A stretch of DNA of 64,000 nucleotides from the NCBI RefSeq assembly GCF_000499845.2, contig NC_023755.2:6888847-6952846 (forward strand), in the 5' to 3' direction. Of this stretch, positions 1-9,059 are shown one piece after another. The translations under genes and the position numbers were made by a program. Within the stretch, counting starts at the first letter, position 1; every line of letters starts with the position of its first letter. This DNA is from Phaseolus vulgaris (taxonomy: Eukaryota > Streptophyta > Magnoliopsida > Fabales > Fabaceae). Under the pieces are notes generated by a model, which saw nothing but the letters and a program-made list of their open reading frames with translations, was not told where the DNA came from and searched no databases.

Positions 1-811
1 ACCGATTGATTCGAGGAAACAACCGATTGTTTATTTTGGTACCTTAACAAAAAAATGGTTTGTGCTTTGACTGAGCATTAAATGATTTTCTAACTGTTTA
101 CGCTCCAGTTTTTAATGCTTTGACCAATCTTTAAATGCAATTAATAGTTTGTTAAGATTTGATAACAAACAACATCTTTGTTTTACAAATAGAAAAATAG
201 ATTTGAGTTTTTCATAGATTTTGAGATTTTACAGATTTTGAAAGAGTTAAGATTGCTTAGAGATTGAGATTGATCAAAGTGTGTGAGATAGGATTTTCTC
301 TTGTATTGATTTCAGATTCATTCTGTAACAAGTGTAATCCTTGTATCTATTGAAAGAAACCTTGTGTGTTTGCTGAGAAGTGTTGTGTGTTCTTGAGGGG
401 ATCAAGATCAGCATTCTTAGTGTTGGTGTGTTGACCAAGAGGAGTGTGTGTCTTGAGGGGTTCAAGGTCACTTCTTTGGTTGTGGTGTAAGTGATCTAGG
501 TTTGATTGCTTAGTGGATTTCCTCAGTGGTTTATGAGAAGACTGAATGTAGCTCTGGGTTTAGAGTGAACCAGTATAAACATCTTTGTGTATTCTCTCTA
601 TCCTTAATCTCTTTAAATTCAGTTTTAATATTTGCAAACTGGTATAAACAACTGATTGTTTTTCTGGTGCTGTTGTTTTTACTTTGTGTTTTGGCAAACT
701 GAATTTCTTATCATTTGCTGCTCGAAGTAATTTCATTCTTGGCTTAAAAGTTTGCGAAAATCCTCTTTAAACAATTCACTCCCCTCTAGTTTAAAGCCAA
801 CCATTCTAACA
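1..811 (+). repeat. 5' LTR of element copy 1 (partial)
   Basis: It matches 5295-6127 of the 3' LTR almost base for base, so about 306 bp of its left end lie before the window. It ends TAACA directly before the primer site. It differs from the 3' LTR by lacking one 21-bp unit: there is one AACAACTGATTGTT motif near 645-665 where the 3' LTR has two. Confidence 0.92.
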
Positions 812-813
812 AT

Positions 814-825
814 TGGTATCATAGC
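814..825 (+). promoter_or_regulatory. Primer binding site of element copy 1
   Basis: TGGTATCATAGC one to two bases after the LTR end. It resembles the initiator-Met tRNA complement (TGGTATCAGAGC) used by most plant Copia elements, with one mismatch. Confidence 0.8.
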
Positions 826-870
826 TTGGTTCTTGAAAGTTATTCAAGTTGATCCTAAAACTGTTTTTAA

Positions 871-2566
871 ATGACTGATAGACTACCTTTTGGGGAAGGT
901 GCTTCAATCAACAGACCACCTCTGTTTTGTGGTTTGAACTACCTATTTTGGAAAGTGAGAATGGAAATCTTTGTGGAATCTCTTGATAAAGGAATTTGGG
1001 ATGCAATTGAAAATGGTCCTTTTGTCCCAAAGTTTGAAAAAGATGGATCTTCCATTGAAAAGCCTTGGTCTCAATGAAATGATTCTGAAAGCAAGAAGGC
1101 CAAATTTGATTGCATTGCTAAAAACATAATAACCTCTGCTTTGAATTCAGATGAGTTTTTCAGGGTCTCTCAATGCAAATCTGCAAAAGAAATGTGGGAC
1201 ACCTTGGAGGTAACTCATGAAGGTACAAATGAGGTGAAGATAGCTAGGAAGCATACTCTAATCCAAGAGTATGAGATGTTCAGAATGCTCAAAGGTGAAA
1301 CAATTGCTGAAGTGCAGAAAAGATTCACGCACATCATCAATCATCTCATGAACCTTGACAAGACCTTTGAAAAGGAAGAGTTAAACATCAAGATTTTGAA
1401 ATGTCTTGATAGAGCATGGCAACCTAATGTAACTGCTATATCCGAATCTAAAGATCTAACATCCTTGAATATGGCTTCTTTGTTTGGCAAGCTTAGAGAA
1501 CATGAGTTAGAAATGAATCTACTTAACGTTCAAGAAAGCGAAGACAAGCACGTAAGGAGTATAGCCTTAAAAGCTTCCAAGCACAAAGGCAAACAAGAAA
1601 ACCTTAGCTTGCTATCCAGAAAATTTAGCAAATTCTTGAAGAGGAACCGCAACAAGGACAACAACAAAGATAGGTATGGAAATAAGAAATCTAATGATTT
1701 TAATTCCAATAACTCTACTTGTTTTGGTTGTGGTGAGCAAGGTCACATAAAGGCAGATTTCCCAAACAAAAGCAAGGAGAAAAAGCCTAACTACAAGGAA
1801 AAGAAGAGCAAGACAAAGAGAGCCTACATAGCTTGGGATGAGAATGAGGTATCATCATCAAGTGAAGATGAGAAAACAAACATCTGTTTGATTGCTAAAG
1901 ATGATGATGAATCTAGCAGCTCAAGTGAAGTAAGTTCTTGTGCTTCTTTAAATGAACAGAATTATAGTGAATTGCTTGAAGCTTTTCAAGAAACTCACGA
2001 TGAAGCTAATCGATTGGTGCTTTCAAACAACCGATTGAAAGAACTTAACAGCTGGCTGGAAAAGATAGTGAAATCACTTGAAGATGAGATTGAAAAATCT
2101 AAAAATGATTTCAAAAATCTGGAAACACATTTAAAAAATTCTTCTTGCAAGTGTGACACTCTCATTTGCAAAAATTGTGAAAACCTTGAGAAAAAAGTGC
2201 ATTATCTTGTTAAGATTGTGGACAAGCTTTCGAAAGGGAAATCTAACTTTGAGAATGTCTTGGCATCTCAAAGCTGTGTTTTTGGAAATGCTAGTTTAGG
2301 CTTTAATCCACAAAACAAACAAGATAAGTTTAAAAAAAAAAAATTCACGAAAGCCAGTAAAACAACCGATTGTTAAGTCGAAACAACCGATTGTTACATG
2401 CTTTTATTGCATGAAAAAGGGCCATTCGGTTAGATTCTGCAAAATAAGAAAGTTTTCTGTTCCCAGGGGCTTCATGAAATGGATTCCTAAAGGATGTGAG
2501 GTTCCAAATGAGAAAAAGAAATCAATTGGACCCACATTTGTGAAGGTGCCAAATCTTGTTGCTTGA
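871..2566 (+). pseudogene. Copia-type gag, sirevirus-like, copy 1
   Basis: The ATG at 871 opens a Gag with the usual Copia order: an N-terminal segment with the gag-polypeptide-of-LTR-Copia pattern (residues about 15-210, including KSAKEMWDTL), a basic segment, a zinc knuckle (CFGCGEQGHIKADF), a Ser/Asp/Glu-rich spacer, a coiled-coil region, and a second CCHC knuckle (CFYCMKKGHSVRFC). The first knuckle has lost its last Cys (Phe instead). A TGA at 1075-1077 stands where copy 2 has TGG. A frameshift near the A-run at 2330-2342 ends the main frame at 2376; the second knuckle continues in another frame to a TGA at 2564. The protein would package element RNA. Two AACAACCGATTG motifs lie inside the coding sequence at 2362-2395. 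Confidence 0.85.
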
Positions 2567-3361
2567 ACTCATGCTTGTGCAGGAATTCTAAAGAAGTGTG
2601 AAGGACTGAGTCATCTAATCAAGTTCTTGGAAGAAAAAGACCAACATTGAAGCTGAATCAATGTTCTGCATCTGTCCAAAGACTCTCAACAGTTAAATAA
2701 GGCTTCTTGATCACAAAGCACATGGCTCATTGAAATAAAAACATAAAGGATAAAACCTTCCTTATCTCTGTTCTTAATTCTTGTTTTTAAGTTCTTTTTC
2801 ATGATTAAATATCTTCTTTAAATTTTTTGATTTCATCTGCTTTGAACTCTTTCTGCTCATAGTTAAAAAATTCAAAATCAGTTTTAATTGCTGCAGAAAA
2901 GCAACCGATTGTTTCCTCGAAACAACAGATTGTTTTGAGTCTGACAGAACTGTGAAGAAATCAATTTAATTTCTTTTTTGAATTTCTATCCATTGCAGAT
3001 CAAATTAAAGAAAGAATCCTTGGTCATTGAACCTGTGTTGAAAGCTGATCACGCTCAGAAGGAAGTTACAACAGTAATAAAAGAATATATTCCACAATCT
3101 TGAAAATTTAAGAGCTTTTATGACTAGTCAAAGATAACATGTGAAGACCATGTGATTTTCTGCTTTTTCTGACATTTTCAGTGCAGGGCATGGTCAAGTC
3201 TTCTCTCTCTGAAAATCTGGTACCCACTCATGTCATTGAATGATTTTTTATTCTATTATTGCTATAAAATTTGTTACAGCTGATCTCTTCCACAAGAACA
3301 ACGAATTGCAACATCTCTTGCAGTTCTTGGGTGAGCTTCTCTCTGTTTCTTCTCTACCAAC
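2567..3361 (+). other. Internal noncoding spacer between gag and ORF2, copy 1
   Basis: No long open frame. It is alignable with 33319-34181 of copy 2 over most of its length and holds a pair of near-palindromic motifs at about 2902-2935. It directly precedes the ORF2 start and could hold splice or internal promoter signals; none is clear by eye. In autonomous relatives pol would follow gag here. Confidence 0.6.
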
Positions 3362-4564
3362 ATGGACTCAACTCCTCCCATCTCAAAGAGAGTCAAATCC
3401 AGATCAATAAGGTTTGGAGGAAGGCTGGAAGGATGGTTTTCTGATGATAATGATCTTATTGAGAGGTATAAATTTGAGACTAGCACAAAAGTGATAAACA
3501 ACCCCAAGGTTTTTTGCTTTGATTGGCTGAAAAGCCAAAAGCTGGACAATGTCAGAAGGTTCCTCAAAGATCAATCCCTCAGAAAGTTCTTGGAGATGAA
3601 GGGCAATATCTACCCAGATTTGATAAGAGTTTTCTACACAAATCTCAAGTTTGAGGGAAACAACCTTGTTTCTCATGTAAAAGGTGTAGATATGGAGATC
3701 ACATATGATGTGTGGACTGCAGTAGCTGGTCTTAAGTACTCTGGCCTCAGAATCAACAAGGGGAACCTTGGAGTAGTGGAGGATTTCAACAAAGTCCAAT
3801 ACTACAAGAGCTGCTTGAAGAACCAAAATGCTCAAGTTAGGACTTGTTCGGTTGGTGGCTTAAGGCTTGATGAAAGGTTGCTAGCCCTCATTGTGACTTG
3901 GATTCTAACTCCAAGGGGGAGCAATCATTTTGTTCTTACAGAGGAGGACCTGATGTACATCTTCTGCATTATGAAGAAGATCATAATAAATTGGATCCAC
4001 ATCATCAAAGAGCACATGCAAAAGGCAATGAGGTTAAGTGACTATCACTATCCATATGCTGTTTTGGTTTCTAATTTTCTACTCTATTTTGAAGTGAACC
4101 TAGAGGATGAAACATCTGAATTGGTCAAGTTAACTCAAGAGTTGAACAATGAATCTCTCAGTAAAATGGGATTCACCAAAGTAGGTGGCAAATGGATTAG
4201 CAAAGATGGTGATCTTGGTGCCTCATCAAGTGTTGTTGCTGATCTTGAAGAAGGTGAACATGCTGATGATATGGATTTTCAACATGAAGATCAACCTGAA
4301 GCAAATCAAGATGCTGGACCAAGTGCTGATGCTGGAAGTCAAGAAGAAAGAATGCAAACCATGTCTCCTTTTGAGAGACTCATGGTTAATAGGCTTGATA
4401 GCTTTGCGGAGAACCAAAGGAATCTCCATGATCTATGTGTCAACAATTTCCAGAGGATTGATAACAGGTTTGACGGCATGGATGCACGCTTCATGACCTT
4501 AGATGAACAGATTGAGGCAGTTCAGAACCAGATCTTTGATCTTCAATACGCTGATGATGAGTGA
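3362..4564 (+). CDS. ORF2 of the gag+ORF2 element, 400 aa, plant-transposon-protein type
   Basis: An uninterrupted 400-codon frame from ATG 3362. The N-terminus is basic (SKRVKSRSIRFGGR). Residues about 45-250 resemble the domain annotated as 'putative plant transposon protein' in many plant LTR elements (YPDLIRVFYTNLKFEGN, VKGVDMEITYDVW, LALIVTWILTPRGSNH). Residues about 280-325 form an acidic linker, and residues about 335-397 look like a coiled coil (RLDSFAENQRNLHDL, then LDEQIEAVQNQIFDL). There is no signal peptide or membrane span, so it is not envelope-like. Copy 2 (34182-35381) matches along its whole length with one stop. The function is unknown; nucleic-acid binding or particle assembly is a guess. 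It occupies the place after gag where other elements have pol or an extra ORF. Confidence 0.8.
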   Translation: MDSTPPISKRVKSRSIRFGGRLEGWFSDDNDLIERYKFETSTKVINNPKVFCFDWLKSQKLDNVRRFLKDQSLRKFLEMKGNIYPDLIRVFYTNLKFEGNNLVSHVKGVDMEITYDVWTAVAGLKYSGLRINKGNLGVVEDFNKVQYYKSCLKNQNAQVRTCSVGGLRLDERLLALIVTWILTPRGSNHFVLTEEDLMYIFCIMKKIIINWIHIIKEHMQKAMRLSDYHYPYAVLVSNFLLYFEVNLEDETSELVKLTQELNNESLSKMGFTKVGGKWISKDGDLGASSSVVADLEEGEHADDMDFQHEDQPEANQDAGPSADAGSQEERMQTMSPFERLMVNRLDSFAENQRNLHDLCVNNFQRIDNRFDGMDARFMTLDEQIEAVQNQIFDLQYADDE

Positions 4565-4977
4565 AGAGGAAAAACAACCGGTTGATGTATCGAAACAACC
4601 GATTGTTTTTTTGATGGTTGTATTAGTTTCTCTTATTTTCTATTTCTGCCTTTTAAATTTGATGTATTAAGAACAATTATCTTTTTCATCTCTTCTTTTT
4701 GTTTATTTGTGAAGACAAATAGGGGGAGATTTATGCTGTGTTTGTGTTTGGTTTTAGTTATTTTCTGCAAAACAGTTTGTATGGGTGAAACCTTATAGGT
4801 TTTTGCTCTTTTATTGTTTTTGTTTTTGCTCTAATTTTATGCTCTGAATTTCTGTTTTTGTTTCTGTGCTAACCAAATATCAGAAGTTCTATGCTTTGCT
4901 TAAAATTGTGTCTTGCAGGAACTGCTTCAGATTCAATCTGGTATAACACAAGCATCAGGGATTTGTCTTCATCAAAA
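4565..4977 (+). other. 3' noncoding region of copy 1 with motif pair and internal polypurine tract
   Basis: It holds a motif pair (CAACCGGTTG at about 4574 and AACAACCGATTGTT at about 4593) right after the ORF2 stop. A second polypurine tract, AATAGGGGGAGATT, lies at about 4718-4731, roughly 260 bp before the tract that abuts the 3' LTR. The rest is T-rich with no ORF. Confidence 0.7.
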
Positions 4978-4988
4978 TAGGGGGAGAT
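4978..4988 (+). promoter_or_regulatory. 3' polypurine tract of copy 1
   Basis: TAGGGGGAGAT(T) directly before the TGTTGAACC start of the 3' LTR; the expected site for plus-strand priming. Confidence 0.85.
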
Positions 4989-6127
4989 TGTTGAACCAAG
5001 TGGTGTTCAAGCTTTGAAGAATCCAAAATCCTTTGAAGGATGATGAAGGCTGGTTGTGCTTGCTGTTGCTGAGTTGTCCTTTAGATAGTATCTGGGGTAG
5101 ATTTAATATGTAATCCACTCTTGATTGAATCCAAAGCATAAGCACTCTCAATCTTTTTAAAAGAAAAGTGTTTTTCAAGCTAAGTGAAAAACGACCTGTT
5201 GTTTTGTCGAAACAACCGATTCTTTTATACTTAGGTGTTTTTAGAAAAGGTTGAAAACTGTTTTTCAAATGGTTGATTTGTCAAAACCAAAACAACCGAT
5301 TGATTTGAGGAAACAACCGATTGTTTGTTTTGGTACCATAACAGAAAAATGGTTTGTGCTTTGACTGAGCATTAAATGATTTTCTAACTGTTTACGCTCC
5401 AGTTTTTAATGCTTTGACCAATCTTTAAATGCAATTAATAGTTTGTTAAGATTTGATAAACAAACAACATCTTTGTTTTACAAATAGAAAAATAGATTTG
5501 AGTTTTTCATAGATTGTGAGATTTTACAGATTTTGAAAGAGTTGAGATTGCTTAGAAATTGAGATTGATCAAAGTGTGTGAGATAGGATTTTCTCTTGTA
5601 TTGATTTCAGATTCATTCTGTAACAAGTGTAATCCTTGTATCTATTGAAAGAAACCTTGTGTGTTTGCTGAGAAGTGTTGTGTGTTCTTGAGGGGATCAA
5701 GATCAGCATTCTTAGTGTTTGTGTGTTGACCAAGAGGAGTGTGTGTCTTGAGGGGATCAAGGTCACTTCTTTGGTTGTGGTGTAAGTGATCTAGGTTTGA
5801 TTGCTTAGTGGATTTCCTCAGTGGTTTCTGAGAAGACTGGATGTAGCTCTGGGTTTAGAGTGAACCAGTATAAACATATGTGTGCATTATCTCTATCCTT
5901 AATCTCTTTAAATTCAGTTTTAATATTGCAAACTGGTATAAACAACCGATTGTTTCTGCGAAACAACCGATTGTTTTTCTGGTACTGTTGTTTTTGCTTT
6001 GTGTTTTGGCAAACTGAATTTCTTATCATTTGCTTCTCGAAGTAATTTCATTCTTGGCTTAAAAGTTTGCGAAAACTCTCTTTAAACAATTCACTCCCCC
6101 TCTAGTTTAAAGCCAACCATTATAACA
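4989..6127 (+). repeat. 3' LTR of element copy 1, 1139 bp
   Basis: It starts TGTTGAACC after the polypurine tract and ends ATAACA. It contains several AACAACCGATTGTT-type motifs in pairs (about 5204-5220, 5291-5325, 5941-5975) and the block shared by all sirevirus-like LTRs of this window (ACTGGATGTAGCTCTG ... GAGTGAACCAGTATAA, 5836-5875). Confidence 0.92.
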
Positions 6128-6735
6128 GCGGGGTCACAGTATGACTGCTATGTCCTGAGCATTTTTCCAAACACCTTGTGACAAATGGAACAAACAAATT
6201 GAATTAGATAATAATAAATAATTTCAACTATGAGCAATATATAAAATGAATAACTAATTTTACTTATCATCCATTGGTCAGCTTCACAACTTTCAATAAA
6301 TATACATCTAATCAAGATTAACATACTTTGGACAATGATTTTTACCTTTATAAGGTCCAAAAACATATTTCAATGTCAGCTTTGACTTAAACTGAAAATT
6401 TTTTATGGCAACCAAAGATAAAACCTTTGATATGAAGGTCTCCACATTAGAGATATCAAAATGTGCCTACCAGAAAATACCATGAAGTTTTATTTCATGA
6501 ATTAATATAAAAAATAAATATATGATAACAATAATAATGTATACATTACCAATATATCCTCTTATATCATGGTCTGGTCGACCTCGGGCACATGATCCCA
6601 GAAAGGTATTAAGATGGGGATCTTCTCACGTGCCAAGACTCTAAGATTGTTCTTCAACATATCAACATTAAGACCAAATTCCATACTAGTAATCATGTCT
6701 ATAGTGAGTGGTGTCGTGTCACTACTAGCACGTTT
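6128..6735 (-). pseudogene. CACTA tnpA fragment (N-terminal exons)
   Basis: Collinear with 25730-26310 and 54700-55315. It holds the minus-strand exon pieces of the CACTA TNPA-like gene: the N-terminal exon reads IPILIPFWDHVPEVD-like around 6580-6625. Its left side was split off by element copy 1. At 6735 the exon breaks, at the same place as in the 26.3-kb copy, while the 55.3-kb copy runs on to the ATG. Stops and a frameshift leave no function. Confidence 0.7.
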
Positions 6736-6754
6736 TAATATGTAACATAAGAAA

Positions 6755-8465
6755 TGTTTTCAATTTGAGTACTTTCTATTTGAGAAAATTCAATTTTCAT
6801 GTATATTAAATTCTTTTAAGTGAAATCAATTGGTTGTTTCGATTTTTTAACGGGTTGATTTTACTTAATTGCACCCTGTTGTTAAAAACTGTTTATGATA
6901 AATCTCTATAAAAGGGTATGCTTTATTTTAGAAAAAAAAATTCTCATACAACTTACATTTTTATATCTGTGAGAGCCTTTGTATGAAATTTTTTTTTGAA
7001 AGAAATAATCTTAGAAAGATCTTTGAGTTTTCTTGAAGCTAAATCTTCATCATCTAGATAAAGTTCAAAGATATTTTATTGCAACTGTGAATTGGAGAAA
7101 TCCTGTTGTATTTCTCGATTCACGGTAAAAGTTTATTCGCTCCCTTAGATACTATTTTGTATTTTTGTAATTGTTGGGGCCAGGATAGGTTTTCTTGGTG
7201 TGTATCACTGCTGTGACAGGGTGTTAGAGTGAGTAGTTTTGTTCTTATAGTGTTCAAGAACTATTTTTGTATTTCTTGTAAAAGAATTGTGTTGTTTTAG
7301 TGAAATCCACTTTGATGTGAGGTGAGACTGGAGTAGCTCTGTTCTGAGTGAACCCATATAAAAACTTTTTTTTATTATGTTTTCTTTATCATTGCTTTAT
7401 ATTTTTTCTGCATAATATTTTGTACTGGTATAATCATTTGGTTGTTTGTAAAAATCAATATGTGGTTTTTTGTTCTCTATAGACTAATTTGATTCTTTGT
7501 AATAACTAAAACAATTGTGATAAGCAATATTGAGTTTTACATTGAATATTAATATATTCTGTATCAATTTGTATTTGTTACTGATTAAACAAGATAAAAA
7601 GAATTATGGAAAGTGGAAACTGTTTACAAAATCTAAACTGCAATATTTTCCCAAGATCCTTGGAGCAGAAAAGCCTTATAAAAGGACACAAGCATCAAGT
7701 AGAAAGGGAGAGAGCTTCATAGGGTTTTCTTAGTTTATTTTCTTCTTAGTAATTCTTTTGTTTTGCAGAAGATTTGCTTCCAATTCTGTTTCTGGAATCT
7801 TGTAGCTTTTATTTTCTCTTTCTTCTCCAACAGAATTTGTTTTCTGTTTTGATTCAAAGAAGCAACTTGGACTTTTGCATATTTGGCCCATTCACAAAGG
7901 TAGATGCTTCAGATCATTTACCCTAAAAACATAAAATTAACAATAATAATAGTTAAGGCCTAAATAAACCCAATTATAAGAATATTAATTAAAACAATGG
8001 ATTCATTAATTATTATAGTCCAATAATCTATGATTAAGGCTATTAAGTGTGAATAAATATATGCTCATCACTGATTAAACAAGATAAATTGAAACAAAGG
8101 TTTTCTTAAAAACATTGTTTGATATATCTGAATTTTGCACATATCATGTAATCTGTAAAAATATCTTTTATGTAATTCTTAATTAGAAAAAAAAATCAGT
8201 TAATTCCAAAAATAATCAATTGAAATTAATTTAGAAATTTGTTTCTTTGAAATAGATTTAAATCTTTTTAAACAAAATTTATGATTTACAATATTGTGTT
8301 TTAAGATCTGTGTATTAAAGATTTTAATCAATTGTTTTTAATAAAACAAATTCATTATTTTATCTATGTACTTCAACTATAAAATCAATATGTTGTTTTA
8401 AAGAACAATTTGTTAAAGTTTTGTTTGAATTGTTGTAAACAATTATTTGCGAAAATCTTTTTATG
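6755..8465 (+). repeat. Old sirevirus-like LTR (left copy), interrupted and 3'-truncated
   Basis: Pairs with 26329-27600. It starts TGTTTTCAATTTG, has a TATA-like CTATAAAAGGG at about 6906, the shared GACTGGAGTAGCTCTG ... GTGAACC block near 7328-7352, and its own motif variant AATCAATTGGTTG (about 6825). It is interrupted by a 472-bp insert at 7599-8070. Its last ~130 bp and primer site are deleted at the GTAAT junction near 8464. Confidence 0.7.
7581..8088. mobile_element. 472-bp insert with 18-bp target duplication
   Basis: The 18 bases ctgattaaacaagataaa occur at 7581-7598 and 8071-8088. The homologous place in the other copy (about 27138) has them once, with one mismatch. The insert (7599-8070) has a TATA-like CCTTATAAAAGG at about 7675, no clear ORF, no poly-A tail and no terminal repeats. 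An 18-bp duplication fits target-primed retrotransposition (LINE, SINE or retrocopy) better than LTR or common DNA elements. Family not recognised. Confidence 0.65.
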
Positions 8466-8469
8466 TAAT

Positions 8470-8960
8470 CCTGGTGAACTCAATGGAGTTTGAGACAAGA
8501 ACCAGCAACATGCAACCTTTTTTCAAAGCAGAGAAGACTAAACTATGGAAAGTGTAAATGATTGATTTCTTGAAATACATGGATGAAGATATGTCAATTA
8601 TTATTGAAGAAGGTATTTCTTCTCTACTTAGCGACAATGGAGAATTTTGGAATGAACATGAAAAGAACAAATATGAACTCAATACCAAAGCTAGGCATAT
8701 TCTTATGTGTGTATTGTCTAAAGAAAAACTATCCAATGTTATTGCCTTAAGTGTCAAAGAAATGTGGGAGACTATTTCTCTATCTCATTGAGAATCAAAA
8801 GGAGATTCAAACGTGTCTAACTCCAAGACTAATCTCATTTGCTTCATGGAAGACACCACAGACAACCTAACATCAAAAGAATCTGATGAGGCGATACATG
8901 ATAATACTATCGCAAATTCCTTTGAAAACTTCGTCGTTGATAACTAAATGAAGAGATAAA
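8470..8960 (+). pseudogene. Copia gag scrap (left copy)
   Basis: A degenerate gag of the sirevirus-like element at 6755. The frame from about 8558 reads WNEHEKNKYELNTKARHIL then IALSVKEMWETISLSH, which matches the Copia Gag segment with the KEMWDTL motif, and then stops. The second half (about 8850-8950) keeps an acidic spacer. A near-identical scrap lies at 27661-28150. Confidence 0.65.
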
Positions 8961-9059
8961 TTTCCTTGACTTATGCTTTAATGGACTCCTTTTTCTTTCA
9001 TTGTTTTGTTTCTTGACTTTTGATAGAGATTGGAGTGGAGGAAGGTTGCAGAAACATAG

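Larger units (their letters stand above)
1..6127 (+). mobile_element. Sirevirus-like non-autonomous Copia element, copy 1 (gag + ORF2, no pol)
   Basis: An LTR retrotransposon whose 5' LTR is cut by the window start. It has, in order, the 3' part of the 5' LTR, a tRNA-iMet-type primer site, a Copia-type gag gene with one stop and one frameshift, a long noncoding stretch, a second ORF of 400 codons, two polypurine tracts and a 1139-bp 3' LTR. No protease, integrase, reverse transcriptase or RNase H reading frame is present, so it would depend on proteins from another element. It lies in a decayed CACTA tnpA gene: sequence right of 6127 continues that gene as in the copies near 25.7 and 54.7 kb. 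The left target-site copy is outside the window. A second copy lies at 30490-36881. Confidence 0.9.

Noticed and set aside
3362..4564. Envelope-like third gene, as reported for some sireviruses
   Set aside because: No signal peptide and no transmembrane segment; the core fits the plant-transposon-protein type and the tail is a coiled coil.
5821..6045. Paired overlapping ORFs on both strands within the LTRs
   Set aside because: They lie inside an LTR, lack motifs and are explained by the motif-rich noncoding sequence.
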